NCBI RefSeq assembly: GCF_013214815.1
Contig: NZ_JABSPU010000014.1
Location: 1 to 54,498, forward strand
Direction of reading: 5' to 3'
Length of the DNA stretch: 54,498 nucleotides
Source of the DNA: Gilvibacter sp.
GTDB taxonomy: Bacteria; Bacteroidota; Bacteroidia; Flavobacteriales; Flavobacteriaceae
The notes beneath the pieces are model-generated. The model saw nothing but the letters and a program-made list of their open reading frames with translations. It was not told where the DNA came from and did no database searches. The first letter of the stretch is position 1. Every line of letters begins with the position of its first letter. Of this stretch, positions 7,667 through 15,673 are shown piece after piece. The translations under genes were made by a program, and so were the position numbers.

Positions 7667-9085
7667 ATGAAAACGTTACTGTCCAGGATATCCCTGTTGT
7701 CTCTTGCTGTCCTATTAAACAGCTGTGGGGCACTTTTTAATCAACCGGTGGATGTGCAATCTGCCCGATTGGGAGAAATATCCGACCAAACAACTGTTTT
7801 GACCAAATTACCGCTACCCAATGAGCCGATCGTTGTGGGGGTTTATAATTTTAAGGATCAAACAGGTCAATATAAAGCCGTAGAGAATGGTAGTACATTT
7901 AGTACCGCGGTGACTCAAGGTGCAACTACCATCCTTATAAAAGCTCTGGAAGATTCACAATGGTTCAATCCAATTGAACGCGAGAATCTGAGCAACCTGC
8001 TCAATGAACGTAATATCATTCGCTCTACGCGGGATGATTACAGAAAGGCCAATCCTGACGCGAATATCCCTCGACTAAAACCCTTGCTGTTTGCAGGAAT
8101 TCTTTTAGAAGGTGGCGTTATCTCCTACGATACAAATATTTTAACGGGAGGTGCGGGAGCACGTTATTTCGGAGCCGGAGGTTCAACCCGTTACCGTCAA
8201 GACCGTATCACGGTTTATCTACGTGCCGTTTCTACTAGCAATGGTGCTATTTTAAAAACGGTTTATGTCTCAAAAACTATTTTATCTCAAGCCATAGATG
8301 TAAGCTTGTTCCGTTATGTGAATTTTCAGCGTCTCTTAGAGGTTGAAACAGGATTCACCAAAAATGAACCTACACAACTCGCCGTTTCTGAAGCCATTGA
8401 AAAAGCTGTTGAAGCTTTGATTATTGAAGGTATTATGGACGGTCTTTGGCAGTCTAAAGACGGTCAAGAGATCGATCAAGCGCTCATCGATAATTATTTA
8501 TTGGAAAAAGAGCTTGAGGCTTCCACGGGTCTATACGAACGCGAGCTTGCCGCACGTAGTGAGAAGAAGCACGTTTTCAATGTGAATGTAGGAGGTAATT
8601 TGATCAACGGTGATTTCTCTTCGAGCGACGTTGATGCCAACGCAAGTTTAGGTTATCAGTACAAACTCTCAGATGCCTTTAGAGTTGGCGTGGAAGGGAG
8701 TATTCTCAGATTAAATTCGAACAAAGCAATTTCCAGAAGGTATTGGTTTTTGGCAGGAGATGCCAATCTACAATACAGGTTATTGCCTCGTGATAAGTTT
8801 TCGCCTATTTTCTATGGAGGGGGAGGCTATATCAGTTTTGTAGACAATACGAGATCCAAGTTCTTAGAAGCCTGGGAGGGCTTCTTTAAAGTCCAGGGTG
8901 GAGCAGGCTTTGAGTATACTTTGAATCCTAACTTCTCGTTAATGGCAAGAGCTGGATATCATGTGACCTTTACGGACAAGTTAGACGATGAGATATTCGG
9001 ATCTAGAAACGATCACTACCTCACTTTTGGAATTGGACTAAACTATCATTTTGGCGGAGGAAAAGCTCCGGAACCTACAAACTAA
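7667..9085 (+). CDS. csgG: Curli secretion pore CsgG with C-terminal beta-barrel extension
   Basis: 472 residues; E. coli CsgG has about 277. A lipoprotein signal (LLNSC, Cys20) is followed by the CsgG domain (about 40-265): VVGVYNFKDQTGQYK, TFSTAVTQGATTILIKALEDSQWFNPIERENLSNLLNERNIIRS, GGAGARYFGAGG, VSKTILSQAIDVSLFRYVNFQRLLEVETGFTKNEP. This lipoprotein forms the nonameric outer-membrane channel for curlins. At the constriction, Phe of the E. coli SNF motif is kept but Asn is Thr. Residues 300-472 add an outer-membrane-type barrel ending YLTFGIGLNYHF plus a short tail. The fusion looks genuine, since no stop or frame change separates the parts. Confidence 0.93.
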   Translation: MKTLLSRISLLSLAVLLNSCGALFNQPVDVQSARLGEISDQTTVLTKLPLPNEPIVVGVYNFKDQTGQYKAVENGSTFSTAVTQGATTILIKALEDSQWFNPIERENLSNLLNERNIIRSTRDDYRKANPDANIPRLKPLLFAGILLEGGVISYDTNILTGGAGARYFGAGGSTRYRQDRITVYLRAVSTSNGAILKTVYVSKTILSQAIDVSLFRYVNFQRLLEVETGFTKNEPTQLAVSEAIEKAVEALIIEGIMDGLWQSKDGQEIDQALIDNYLLEKELEASTGLYERELAARSEKKHVFNVNVGGNLINGDFSSSDVDANASLGYQYKLSDAFRVGVEGSILRLNSNKAISRRYWFLAGDANLQYRLLPRDKFSPIFYGGGGYISFVDNTRSKFLEAWEGFFKVQGGAGFEYTLNPNFSLMARAGYHVTFTDKLDDEIFGSRNDHYLTFGIGLNYHFGGGKAPEPTN

Positions 9086-9095
9086 ACAAGGACCC

Positions 9096-10604
9096 ATGAA
9101 ATTCAAGACTATATTTCGATACCTAACAATCGCTACCCTTGCTATTCTAATGGGTTGTAGTGAAGATAAAATTGAAGATGGAGCCACTGGTACATTGACT
9201 GGATTAGTGGTTTCTAGTGGAGATAATGAGCCCTTGGCTAATGTAAAGATCTCTACCCAACCTGTAACCAGTACGGTGTTTACTTCTGAGGCAGGGCTTT
9301 TTGTAATTGAAAGTGTGCAGGTTGGAGACTATGCCGTCCAAGCAGAGCTTGACGGATTTGTCGTTGACTTTGAGGCTGCTGTAGTTCAGACCAATCGCGA
9401 ATCAAACGTGATCTTTGAGCTCAATAGAGAAGTTGTTGCTAATTCTTCTCCATTTACTCCCGTTCCTATTGCTCCCGCTAATAACGCAACAGATCTACCT
9501 TTAAGTATAGACTTTATTTGGTCTGGTGGTGATCCGGATGAGGACGATAATGTAACCTATACCATCAGCCTGCAAAATGATCAGAACGATGAAGTATTAG
9601 AGTTTCAAACAGTTACCGACACAACTTTGACCGTGAATAGCGGCTTGCTTAATTCTGCACAATATTTTTGGCAGATCAGCGCTGATGATGGCGTAAATCC
9701 ACCAGTCTTAAGTACTATTAGTAGTTTTGAAACTTCTGCTATTCCTCAAGCAGATTACCTCTTTGTTCGTAAAATTGGAGATAATAATGTGATCTTCGGA
9801 GCCGATTTAGAAGGTAATTTGATTCAGTTGACCTCTGAGGCAAACAACAGCTGGCGTCCCAGAAAGAACAGTGCAATTGGTAAAATTGCCTATCTGCAAA
9901 GTGTCGGAGCGCAAACGCATTTATTCCTGATGAACGAGGATGGTTCGGACAAACGCCGATTGACCTTCCCAGTACCTGTAAGTGGCTTTGACCTTAACGA
10001 GATTGATTATACTTGGGAGCCCAATGGTGCGAGTATTTTGTACCCAACGCTAAGTGGTGTGCGCCGCGTAAGCAGTTCAGCTACCGCTGGTGTTACTACG
10101 TCATTCTATGAGCCTGCAGCAGGCATGTTGGTAACAGAAATAGCCTGGAGTCAGTTTAATGATGTTATAGCCTTAAAGCTAAATGATATTGACGGTTACA
10201 ATGTGTCTATTATTACGGTGGATACAGATGGAAATCTTTTGGACACCATTTTTGATGGTCAACCTGGTGCTGCTGGGGGATTAGATCTTAACATCGATGG
10301 ATCCAAAGTGTTGTATTGGTACGATACCTCAGGCTTAGAGCTACCTTCTTATTTACCTCAGGATGCTCGAATCTTTATATATGATATTCCTACGGCTACG
10401 GCCTCTCAAATCGATAATTTTGTTACCGTAGGGCGTATTAATATCGATCCGAAATTTGGTCCGAATGAAAGCAATATCTACTACACGGATAAGGCTAGAG
10501 CTTCGACAGCTATACCAAATATCTTTGTACATGATCTCGGAGAACCGACTCCTAATGAGACACTTTTGGAATCGAACGCCTCTATGATTGATTTTGAGGA
10601 GTAA
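9096..10604 (+). CDS. Lipoprotein with CarboxypepD_reg-like, Fn3-like and TolB/WD40-like propeller regions
   Basis: 502 residues from the ATG at 9096, 10 nt after csgG, so probably in the curli operon. A lipobox (LMGC, Cys21) predicts a lipid-anchored protein. About 31-110 is a carboxypeptidase regulatory-like fold (TGLVVSSGDNEPLANVKIST, YAVQAELDGF). About 115-215 is a fibronectin-like domain (PIAPANNATDLPLSIDFIWSGG, YFWQISADDGV). The remainder has propeller-like repeats (LFLMNEDGSDKRRLTF, IDYTWEPNGASILY, DPKFGPNESNIYYT) like TolB. It is not a known curli protein. I infer a surface accessory or fibre-binding role from position only. Confidence 0.75.
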   Translation: MKFKTIFRYLTIATLAILMGCSEDKIEDGATGTLTGLVVSSGDNEPLANVKISTQPVTSTVFTSEAGLFVIESVQVGDYAVQAELDGFVVDFEAAVVQTNRESNVIFELNREVVANSSPFTPVPIAPANNATDLPLSIDFIWSGGDPDEDDNVTYTISLQNDQNDEVLEFQTVTDTTLTVNSGLLNSAQYFWQISADDGVNPPVLSTISSFETSAIPQADYLFVRKIGDNNVIFGADLEGNLIQLTSEANNSWRPRKNSAIGKIAYLQSVGAQTHLFLMNEDGSDKRRLTFPVPVSGFDLNEIDYTWEPNGASILYPTLSGVRRVSSSATAGVTTSFYEPAAGMLVTEIAWSQFNDVIALKLNDIDGYNVSIITVDTDGNLLDTIFDGQPGAAGGLDLNIDGSKVLYWYDTSGLELPSYLPQDARIFIYDIPTATASQIDNFVTVGRINIDPKFGPNESNIYYTDKARASTAIPNIFVHDLGEPTPNETLLESNASMIDFEE

Positions 10605-10641
10605 GCCCTGCGAATTGCTTTAGTAATTATAGCAATTGTGG

Positions 10642-10649
10642 TATTTTTG
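10642..10649 (+). promoter_or_regulatory. Candidate -7 element (TATTTTTG) of purM
   Basis: Perfect TAnnTTTG match, 20 nt before the ATG at 10670, marking a new transcription unit after the curli locus. A TTG at 10615-10617 could act as the -33 element, although the spacing is a little long. Confidence 0.5.
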
Positions 10650-10669
10650 CCCTTTAAGTCAACAACACT

Positions 10670-11851
10670 ATGAGTAAGGAGGTTTCCAAACGTTATGCGG
10701 GGCGCGGTGTATCTGCGGCCAAAGAGGACGTTCACAATGCCATCAAGAATATTGACAAGGGCTTGTTTCCCAGGGCTTTCTGTAAAATTGTTCCCGATTA
10801 CTTGACCGGGAGTGATGACCATTGTTTGGTCATGCACGCAGACGGAGCTGGAACCAAATCTTCCTTAGCTTATATGTATTGGAAGGAGACGGGTGACCTT
10901 TCTGTTTGGAAGGGCATTGCTCAAGATGCTTTGGTGATGAATCTCGATGATTTATTATGTGTGGGAGCGACTTCAGGAATTACTTTGAGTTCTACTATCG
11001 GGCGCAATAAAAACCGGATCCCGGGAGAGGTGATCGCTGCCATAATCAACGGAACTGAAGAATTAGTGAAAGAAATGGCCGACTTTGGAGTAGATATTTA
11101 TCCCACAGGAGGAGAAACTGCCGATGTCGGGGATCTGGTACGAACCATAATTGTTGATTCTACAGTAACTGCGCGTATGCGCCGTGATGAAGTGATTGAC
11201 AACGGCAATATCCAAGCGGGTGATGTGATCGTAGGTCTGGCTTCTTACGGTCAAGCAAACTACGAAACCGAATATAATGGGGGTATGGGCAGTAATGGCC
11301 TCACCTCTGCTAGGCATGATGTGTTTGGCAAACAACTCAGCAGCAAGTATCCGGAGAGCTTTGATCCAGCAGTGCCAGAAGATTTGGTGTACAGCGGTTC
11401 CAAGAATCTTACCGATGAGGTTACTGACAGTCCTTTAGATGCAGGAAAGTTGGTGCTGTCTCCAACACGTACCTATGCGCCTATAATCAAAAAGATTCTG
11501 GAAGATGTTGATCGCAATCACATTCACGGGATGGTACATTGCAGTGGCGGAGCTCAGACCAAGATCTTGCATTTTGTAGATCAGTTCCATATTGTAAAGG
11601 ACAATATGTTTGAGGTGCCTCCGCTCTTTAAATTGATTCAGCAAGAAAGCGGAACCGATTGGAAGGAGATGTATCAGGTCTTTAATATGGGACACCGTAT
11701 GGAATTGTACGTTCCTGAGGCGGTTGCCGATCAGATCATTGCCATTTCGGAATCTTTTGGTGTGGCTGCCAAGCGCGTTGGTCGTGTAGAGGCATCGGCG
11801 GAGAAATCACTGACTATTCGCAGTGAATACGGGGAATTCCGCTATCATTAA
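10670..11851 (+). CDS. purM: Phosphoribosylformylglycinamidine cyclo-ligase (AIR synthetase)
   Basis: 393 residues, the longer Bacteroidota form of PurM. It has [17 protein letters not shown] at the N-terminus, the ATP-site motif [29 protein letters not shown], and [15 protein letters not shown]. The C-terminal part has [15 protein letters not shown] and [11 protein letters not shown], equivalent to the GGG and FNMGIG segments of shorter PurM proteins. It closes formylglycinamidine ribonucleotide to aminoimidazole ribonucleotide in purine synthesis, using ATP, in the cytoplasm. It is followed by a palindrome and prfA. Confidence 0.9.
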   Translation: MSKEVSKRYAGRGVSAAKEDVHNAIKNIDKGLFPRAFCKIVPDYLTGSDDHCLVMHADGAGTKSSLAYMYWKETGDLSVWKGIAQDALVMNLDDLLCVGATSGITLSSTIGRNKNRIPGEVIAAIINGTEELVKEMADFGVDIYPTGGETADVGDLVRTIIVDSTVTARMRRDEVIDNGNIQAGDVIVGLASYGQANYETEYNGGMGSNGLTSARHDVFGKQLSSKYPESFDPAVPEDLVYSGSKNLTDEVTDSPLDAGKLVLSPTRTYAPIIKKILEDVDRNHIHGMVHCSGGAQTKILHFVDQFHIVKDNMFEVPPLFKLIQQESGTDWKEMYQVFNMGHRMELYVPEAVADQIIAISESFGVAAKRVGRVEASAEKSLTIRSEYGEFRYH

Positions 11852-11853
11852 TT

Positions 11854-11869
11854 GTCGTAAATTTACGAC
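11854..11869. promoter_or_regulatory. 16-bp perfect palindrome upstream of prfA
   Basis: GTCGTAAATTTACGAC reads the same on both strands. It lies between the purM stop (11851) and the prfA start (11884). The site is compact, without a loop or T-tract, so a repressor operator is more likely than a terminator. Confidence 0.5.
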
Positions 11870-11883
11870 TAAGTTTTGCAATT

Positions 11884-12960
11884 ATGCTTGATAAACTCAA
11901 TATAGTTAAACAGCGTTTTGACGAGGTAAGCGACCTTATTATTCAGCCAGATATCATTTCTGATCAGAAGCGATATGTCCAGATCAATAAGGAGTACAAG
12001 GAGCTTAGCGAACTCATGAAAAAACGCAAGGAATACATAACGCTTTCGGGTAATATTTCTGAAGCCGAAGAGATCATCGCAGACGGATCTGACGACGAGA
12101 TGGTTGAAATGGCCAAGATGGAACTCGATGAGGCTAAAGAGCGTCTTCCTCAATTAGAAGAGGAAATTCGTTATATGCTGATCCCTAAAGATCCGGAAGA
12201 TGCGAAGAATGTCGTAGTAGAGATTCGTGCTGGAACTGGTGGTGATGAAGCCAGTATCTTTGCCGGAGATCTTTACCGCATGTACACCAAGTACTGTGAG
12301 GGTAAGGGTTGGAGTGTTTCTACGGTAGACTATAATGAAGGTACTTCAGGCGGGTTCAAAGAGATCATTTTTGAGGTAGCTGGAGAAGATGTATACGGTA
12401 CTATGAAGTTTGAAGCCGGAGTACACCGTGTACAACGCGTGCCTCAAACTGAGACTCAAGGCCGTGTCCATACCAGTGCAGCAACAGTGATGGTATTGCC
12501 AGAAGCTGAAGAGTTTGATGTGGAATTGGATATGCAAGATGTACGTATTGAGCGTACCACCTCTACTGGACCTGGAGGTCAATCGGTAAATACGACTTAT
12601 TCGGCAATTAAACTCCACCACGAACCTACTGGGATCATTGTGAGTTGTCAAGACCAGAAATCACAACACAAGAACTTAGAAAAGGCATTAAAAGTATTGC
12701 GATCTCGTCTTTATGAAGCAGAATTGGCTAAGAAGCAAGCTGCAGATTCAGAGAAGCGTAAGAGCATGGTGTCTTCTGGAGACCGCTCGGCAAAGATCCG
12801 CACCTATAATTATCCACAAGGCCGTGTGACCGATCACCGAATTGGTCTCACCCTTTACGATCTAGGCAACATCATTGATGGTGACATCCAAAAACTTATT
12901 GATGAATTGATGTTGGCCGAGAATACTGAAAAGCTTAAAGAAAACAGCGAACTCTTTTAA
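11884..12960 (+). CDS. prfA: Peptide chain release factor 1
   Basis: 358 residues, the standard RF1 length. It has an N-terminal coiled helical domain, then [20 protein letters not shown]. The codon-recognition motif is PQT (187-189) within [18 protein letters not shown], the P-x-T form specific to RF1. The peptidyl-tRNA hydrolysis motif GGQ (231-233) lies in [19 protein letters not shown], and the protein continues with [20 protein letters not shown]. It ends translation at UAA and UAG. The pyrF start codon directly abuts its stop. Confidence 0.97.
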   Translation: MLDKLNIVKQRFDEVSDLIIQPDIISDQKRYVQINKEYKELSELMKKRKEYITLSGNISEAEEIIADGSDDEMVEMAKMELDEAKERLPQLEEEIRYMLIPKDPEDAKNVVVEIRAGTGGDEASIFAGDLYRMYTKYCEGKGWSVSTVDYNEGTSGGFKEIIFEVAGEDVYGTMKFEAGVHRVQRVPQTETQGRVHTSAATVMVLPEAEEFDVELDMQDVRIERTTSTGPGGQSVNTTYSAIKLHHEPTGIIVSCQDQKSQHKNLEKALKVLRSRLYEAELAKKQAADSEKRKSMVSSGDRSAKIRTYNYPQGRVTDHRIGLTLYDLGNIIDGDIQKLIDELMLAENTEKLKENSELF

Positions 12961-13779
12961 ATGACCAGCCAACAACTTACCGAGCAAATACGGCTTAAAA
13001 AGTCCTTTTTATGTGTAGGACTCGATGTTGATCTCGAAAAAATACCTCCGCACCTTTTAAATGAGGAGGATCCGATTTTTGCCTTCAATAAAGCCATTAT
13101 TGATGCTACAGCTGATTTGTGTGTAGGTTACAAGCCCAATACTGCTTTTTACGAGGCCTACGGCTTAACGGGTTGGAAAGCGCTTCAAAAGACCATTGAT
13201 TATTTAAATCAGGAGTATCCAAATCATTTTACCATAGCCGATGCAAAACGCGGTGATATTGGAAATACCTCTACGCGCTATGCAAAGGCATTCTTTGAGT
13301 CGATGAATTTTGATTCTGTCACTGTTGCTCCCTATATGGGGCGCGATTCGGTGGAACCATTCTTGCAGTTTCCCGGGAAGTTTGTGATCCTTTTGGCCTT
13401 AACTTCAAATGCTGGCGCTTTTGAGTTTCAAACCCTTCAAGTGGGTGGTCAAAATGTGTATGAACAAGTCATTGAGACTTCCTTAAATTGGGAACATGCC
13501 GACCGATTGATGTATGTTGTAGGAGCCACTAAAGCAGAGCATCTTGCGGTAATTCGCAAACAGTTGCCAGAGCAATTCTTGTTGATTCCAGGTGTTGGGG
13601 CTCAGGGTGGAAGTTTGAAAGAAGTATGCAAATACGGTATGGCTCCAAATGTAGGGTTGTTGGTGAACTCTTCTCGCGGAATCATTTACGCCTCTAAAGG
13701 CGAAGACTTTGCAGAAGCAGCTGCGGCAAAAGCGGCTGAACTGCAAGAGCAAATGGCCGTGATTCTAGATGCAATCTAA
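12961..13779 (+). CDS. pyrF: Orotidine 5'-phosphate decarboxylase (class 2)
   Basis: 272 residues, typical of the longer class 2 enzymes. [14 protein letters not shown] opens the TIM barrel. [15 protein letters not shown] and [22 protein letters not shown] hold the catalytic Asp-Lys-Asp array. [28 protein letters not shown] and [11 protein letters not shown] cover the phosphate-binding end. It converts OMP to UMP, the last step of pyrimidine synthesis. The ATG abuts the prfA stop, and the end overlaps the next gene by 11 nt, so the three genes are translationally linked. Confidence 0.95.
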   Translation: MTSQQLTEQIRLKKSFLCVGLDVDLEKIPPHLLNEEDPIFAFNKAIIDATADLCVGYKPNTAFYEAYGLTGWKALQKTIDYLNQEYPNHFTIADAKRGDIGNTSTRYAKAFFESMNFDSVTVAPYMGRDSVEPFLQFPGKFVILLALTSNAGAFEFQTLQVGGQNVYEQVIETSLNWEHADRLMYVVGATKAEHLAVIRKQLPEQFLLIPGVGAQGGSLKEVCKYGMAPNVGLLVNSSRGIIYASKGEDFAEAAAAKAAELQEQMAVILDAI

Positions 13780-14542
13780 AGATCAATTAGGGACCACACA
13801 CAGTTTTAAATCCGTGCCACAGCGGATCGTTTCCTTAGTACCTTCTCAAACAGAACTCTTTGTAGATCTGGGTTTAGCCGGTAAGATCGTTGGTCTTACT
13901 AAGTTTTGCGTACATCCTGAGCATCTCCGGAAATCTAAAACTGTTATTGGCGGAACCAAGAACGTCAAGATTGATAAGATAGCGAAGCTGGCTCCAGATG
14001 TAATAATCGCCAATAAGGAAGAGAATACCCAAGCAATCGTTGAATCATTGGCTAGGATAGCTCCAGTGTGGGTCAGTGATATTTATACTGTAGACGACAG
14101 TTTAGAATTTATCACAGCTATGGGTGCTCTTTTTGAGAAGCAGCAAAAGGCAGATGAACTTGTAAAAACCATAACCCAGCAACGTGCAGCATTTGCTGAT
14201 TACATAAAGGGAAAACAGCGATTGAAAGTAGCTTATCTGATCTGGAAAGGCCCTTTTATGGTTGCTGGTGAAGCTACTTTTATTGGTGATCTGCTACGTG
14301 AGAATGGTTATGAGAATCTATTACAAGATCCAAAAGGTAGATATCCAGAGGTAGACGAGGCCTTATTAGCCCAAGCTGATTTGATCCTATTGAGTTCTGA
14401 ACCCTATCCTTTTAAAGAAAAAGATCGTGCACAGTTGAGTGACCAGCTCGGTAAGCCGGTAAAATTGGTTGACGGAGAATACTTCAGTTGGTACGGCAGT
14501 CGATTGAAAGATGCCTACACTTATTTTAGGCAGATGCGCTAA
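13769..14542 (+). CDS. BtuF-like helical-backbone metal/cobalamin-binding protein, apparently cytosolic
   Basis: 257 residues. [77 protein letters not shown] and a C-terminal [16 protein letters not shown] are hallmarks of class III periplasmic binding proteins for cobalamin or iron chelates. No signal peptide or lipobox is present, which is odd for an ABC-transporter receptor, and no permease or ATPase is nearby. The ATG overlaps the end of pyrF by 11 nt, so an upstream signal sequence is unlikely. It may bind a corrinoid inside the cell; substrate unknown. Confidence 0.8.
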   Translation: MQSKDQLGTTHSFKSVPQRIVSLVPSQTELFVDLGLAGKIVGLTKFCVHPEHLRKSKTVIGGTKNVKIDKIAKLAPDVIIANKEENTQAIVESLARIAPVWVSDIYTVDDSLEFITAMGALFEKQQKADELVKTITQQRAAFADYIKGKQRLKVAYLIWKGPFMVAGEATFIGDLLRENGYENLLQDPKGRYPEVDEALLAQADLILLSSEPYPFKEKDRAQLSDQLGKPVKLVDGEYFSWYGSRLKDAYTYFRQMR

Positions 14543-14714
14543 CGTATTCTGAGTTTAACAAGCCTTGAATTTCTTGCAATTTGCGTTCCGCATTTTGCAG
14601 TGCTCGCTTGCTTTCTTCTTTGTCAAAGACGGCTGTCGTGTAAGCATAACGCATCCATCGCTGGTAGGAGATCTCCAGACGCCGAAGCTTACTTCTTTTT
14701 AAGGTAAATAACAT
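14526..14714 (-). CDS. Small helical protein, Lacal_2735-like
   Basis: 62 residues, mostly charged helix: KLRRLEISYQRWMRYAYTTAVFDKEESKRALQNAERKLQEIQGLL. The layout, an N-terminal basic segment followed by a short alpha hairpin rich in Lys, Glu and Ala, resembles the small Lacal_2735 family common in Flavobacteriaceae, whose function is unknown. It converges on the BtuF-like gene and their ends overlap by 17 nt. It is likely real because of its composition and family resemblance, but it is short. Confidence 0.55.
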   Translation of the reverse strand: MLFTLKRSKLRRLEISYQRWMRYAYTTAVFDKEESKRALQNAERKLQEIQGLLNSEYVSASA

Positions 14715-14754
14715 AGGGGAGTGGTTTGGCTCAAAGTTAATTACTAATCTTTAA

Positions 14755-14784
14755 ACTAAGCTTAATATTACCTTAAAGCTTAGT
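14755..14784. terminator. Inverted repeat between convergent and minus-strand genes
   Basis: ACTAAGCTT (14755-14763) and AAGCTTAGT (14776-14784) are perfect complements with a 12-nt loop. A weaker AAAACC/GGTTTT pair (14799-14823) lies between this and the end of the DUF4197 gene. Together they probably terminate the minus-strand DUF4197 transcript; neither has a long T-tract. Confidence 0.45.
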
Positions 14785-14841
14785 CTTAAAACTGTAAGAA
14801 AACCCCCGCTGGATTGTGGTTTTATCCGTAAAACTGATCCT

Positions 14842-15546
14842 TTAGTCTTGTAACGCAAAAACACGGCGCAATAAATCCGTGGTACGCGCTCCAATTTTGT
14901 TGCGGATTTCTTGCTCCTCAACTGCGATCATTGTATACACGCCCTTAAGCGCCTCATTAGTAACATAATCCGTAAGATCTGGGTTTACATCATTGACCAA
15001 AGGGATACTGTTGTACTTGTTGATGAGTTGCTCCCAAATGGCATCTGCACCAACGCGACTAAAGGAGTCATTGATCACCGGATTGAACTTATTGTATAGC
15101 GCTGTTTGTGTCCGATTCTGCAGATAAGTAGTCGCCGCATTATCGGCTCCTAGAAGTATGTTCTTAGCGTCGGCAAAACTGATGTCCTTCACCGCTGCTA
15201 CGAAAATAGGAGTGGCTTGTTTAACGGCATCTTCTGCAGCTCTGTTAAGTGCTTTTAAGCCTTCGTCTGCTAAACTGCTTAAACCTATATCACGAAGGGC
15301 TTTATCTACTTTACGAAGCTCCTCTGGCAATAAGATCTTAACGAGCTCATTTTTATAGAATCCGTCTTTGGCAGTGAGTTTGCTCACTTGTTTTTCGATC
15401 CCCTGATCTAAGGCTTCTCTTAGACCGTTTCCAATTTCTTGCTCCGAGAGTTGAGGCAAACCATTGGGAAGCGAGTTTACAACTTGTTGCAGTTCTCCGC
15501 AGCTAAAAGTGATCAAGGTCAATACGAGTAATGAAAAGCGTTTCAT
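14842..15546 (-). CDS. DUF4197 family lipoprotein
   Basis: 234 residues from the ATG at 15546. The start [16 protein letters not shown] gives a lipobox with Cys16. The frame is open further upstream, but that stretch precedes the signal peptide and is discarded. The body matches DUF4197: [88 protein letters not shown], and [39 protein letters not shown]. It is predicted to be anchored in the periplasm or outer membrane, with no assigned activity. It is divergent from icmF. Confidence 0.88.
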   Translation of the reverse strand: MKRFSLLVLTLITFSCGELQQVVNSLPNGLPQLSEQEIGNGLREALDQGIEKQVSKLTAKDGFYKNELVKILLPEELRKVDKALRDIGLSSLADEGLKALNRAAEDAVKQATPIFVAAVKDISFADAKNILLGADNAATTYLQNRTQTALYNKFNPVINDSFSRVGADAIWEQLINKYNSIPLVNDVNPDLTDYVTNEALKGVYTMIAVEEQEIRNKIGARTTDLLRRVFALQD

Positions 15547-15642
15547 GAGTTTTATTTCGGTTTTGAGGGGTGTTTTTCTTAAGTGTATCCTAAAACGATT
15601 TCGTTCTGTGGGTGAAAGTACAAAAATCACCCTCAAAATAGT

Positions 15643-15650
15643 TAACTTTG
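15643..15650 (+). promoter_or_regulatory. Candidate -7 element (TAACTTTG) of icmF
   Basis: Perfect TAnnTTTG match 24 nt before the ATG at 15674. It supports that start over the longer open frame, which reaches back across the divergent DUF4197 gene. Confidence 0.5.
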
Positions 15651-15673
15651 CCCCAAAATTAGGACAATATACC

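Noticed and set aside
15464-15673. N-terminal extension of IcmF upstream of 15674
   Set aside because: It runs through the divergent DUF4197 gene and the candidate promoter; the ATG at 15674 begins the conserved domain.
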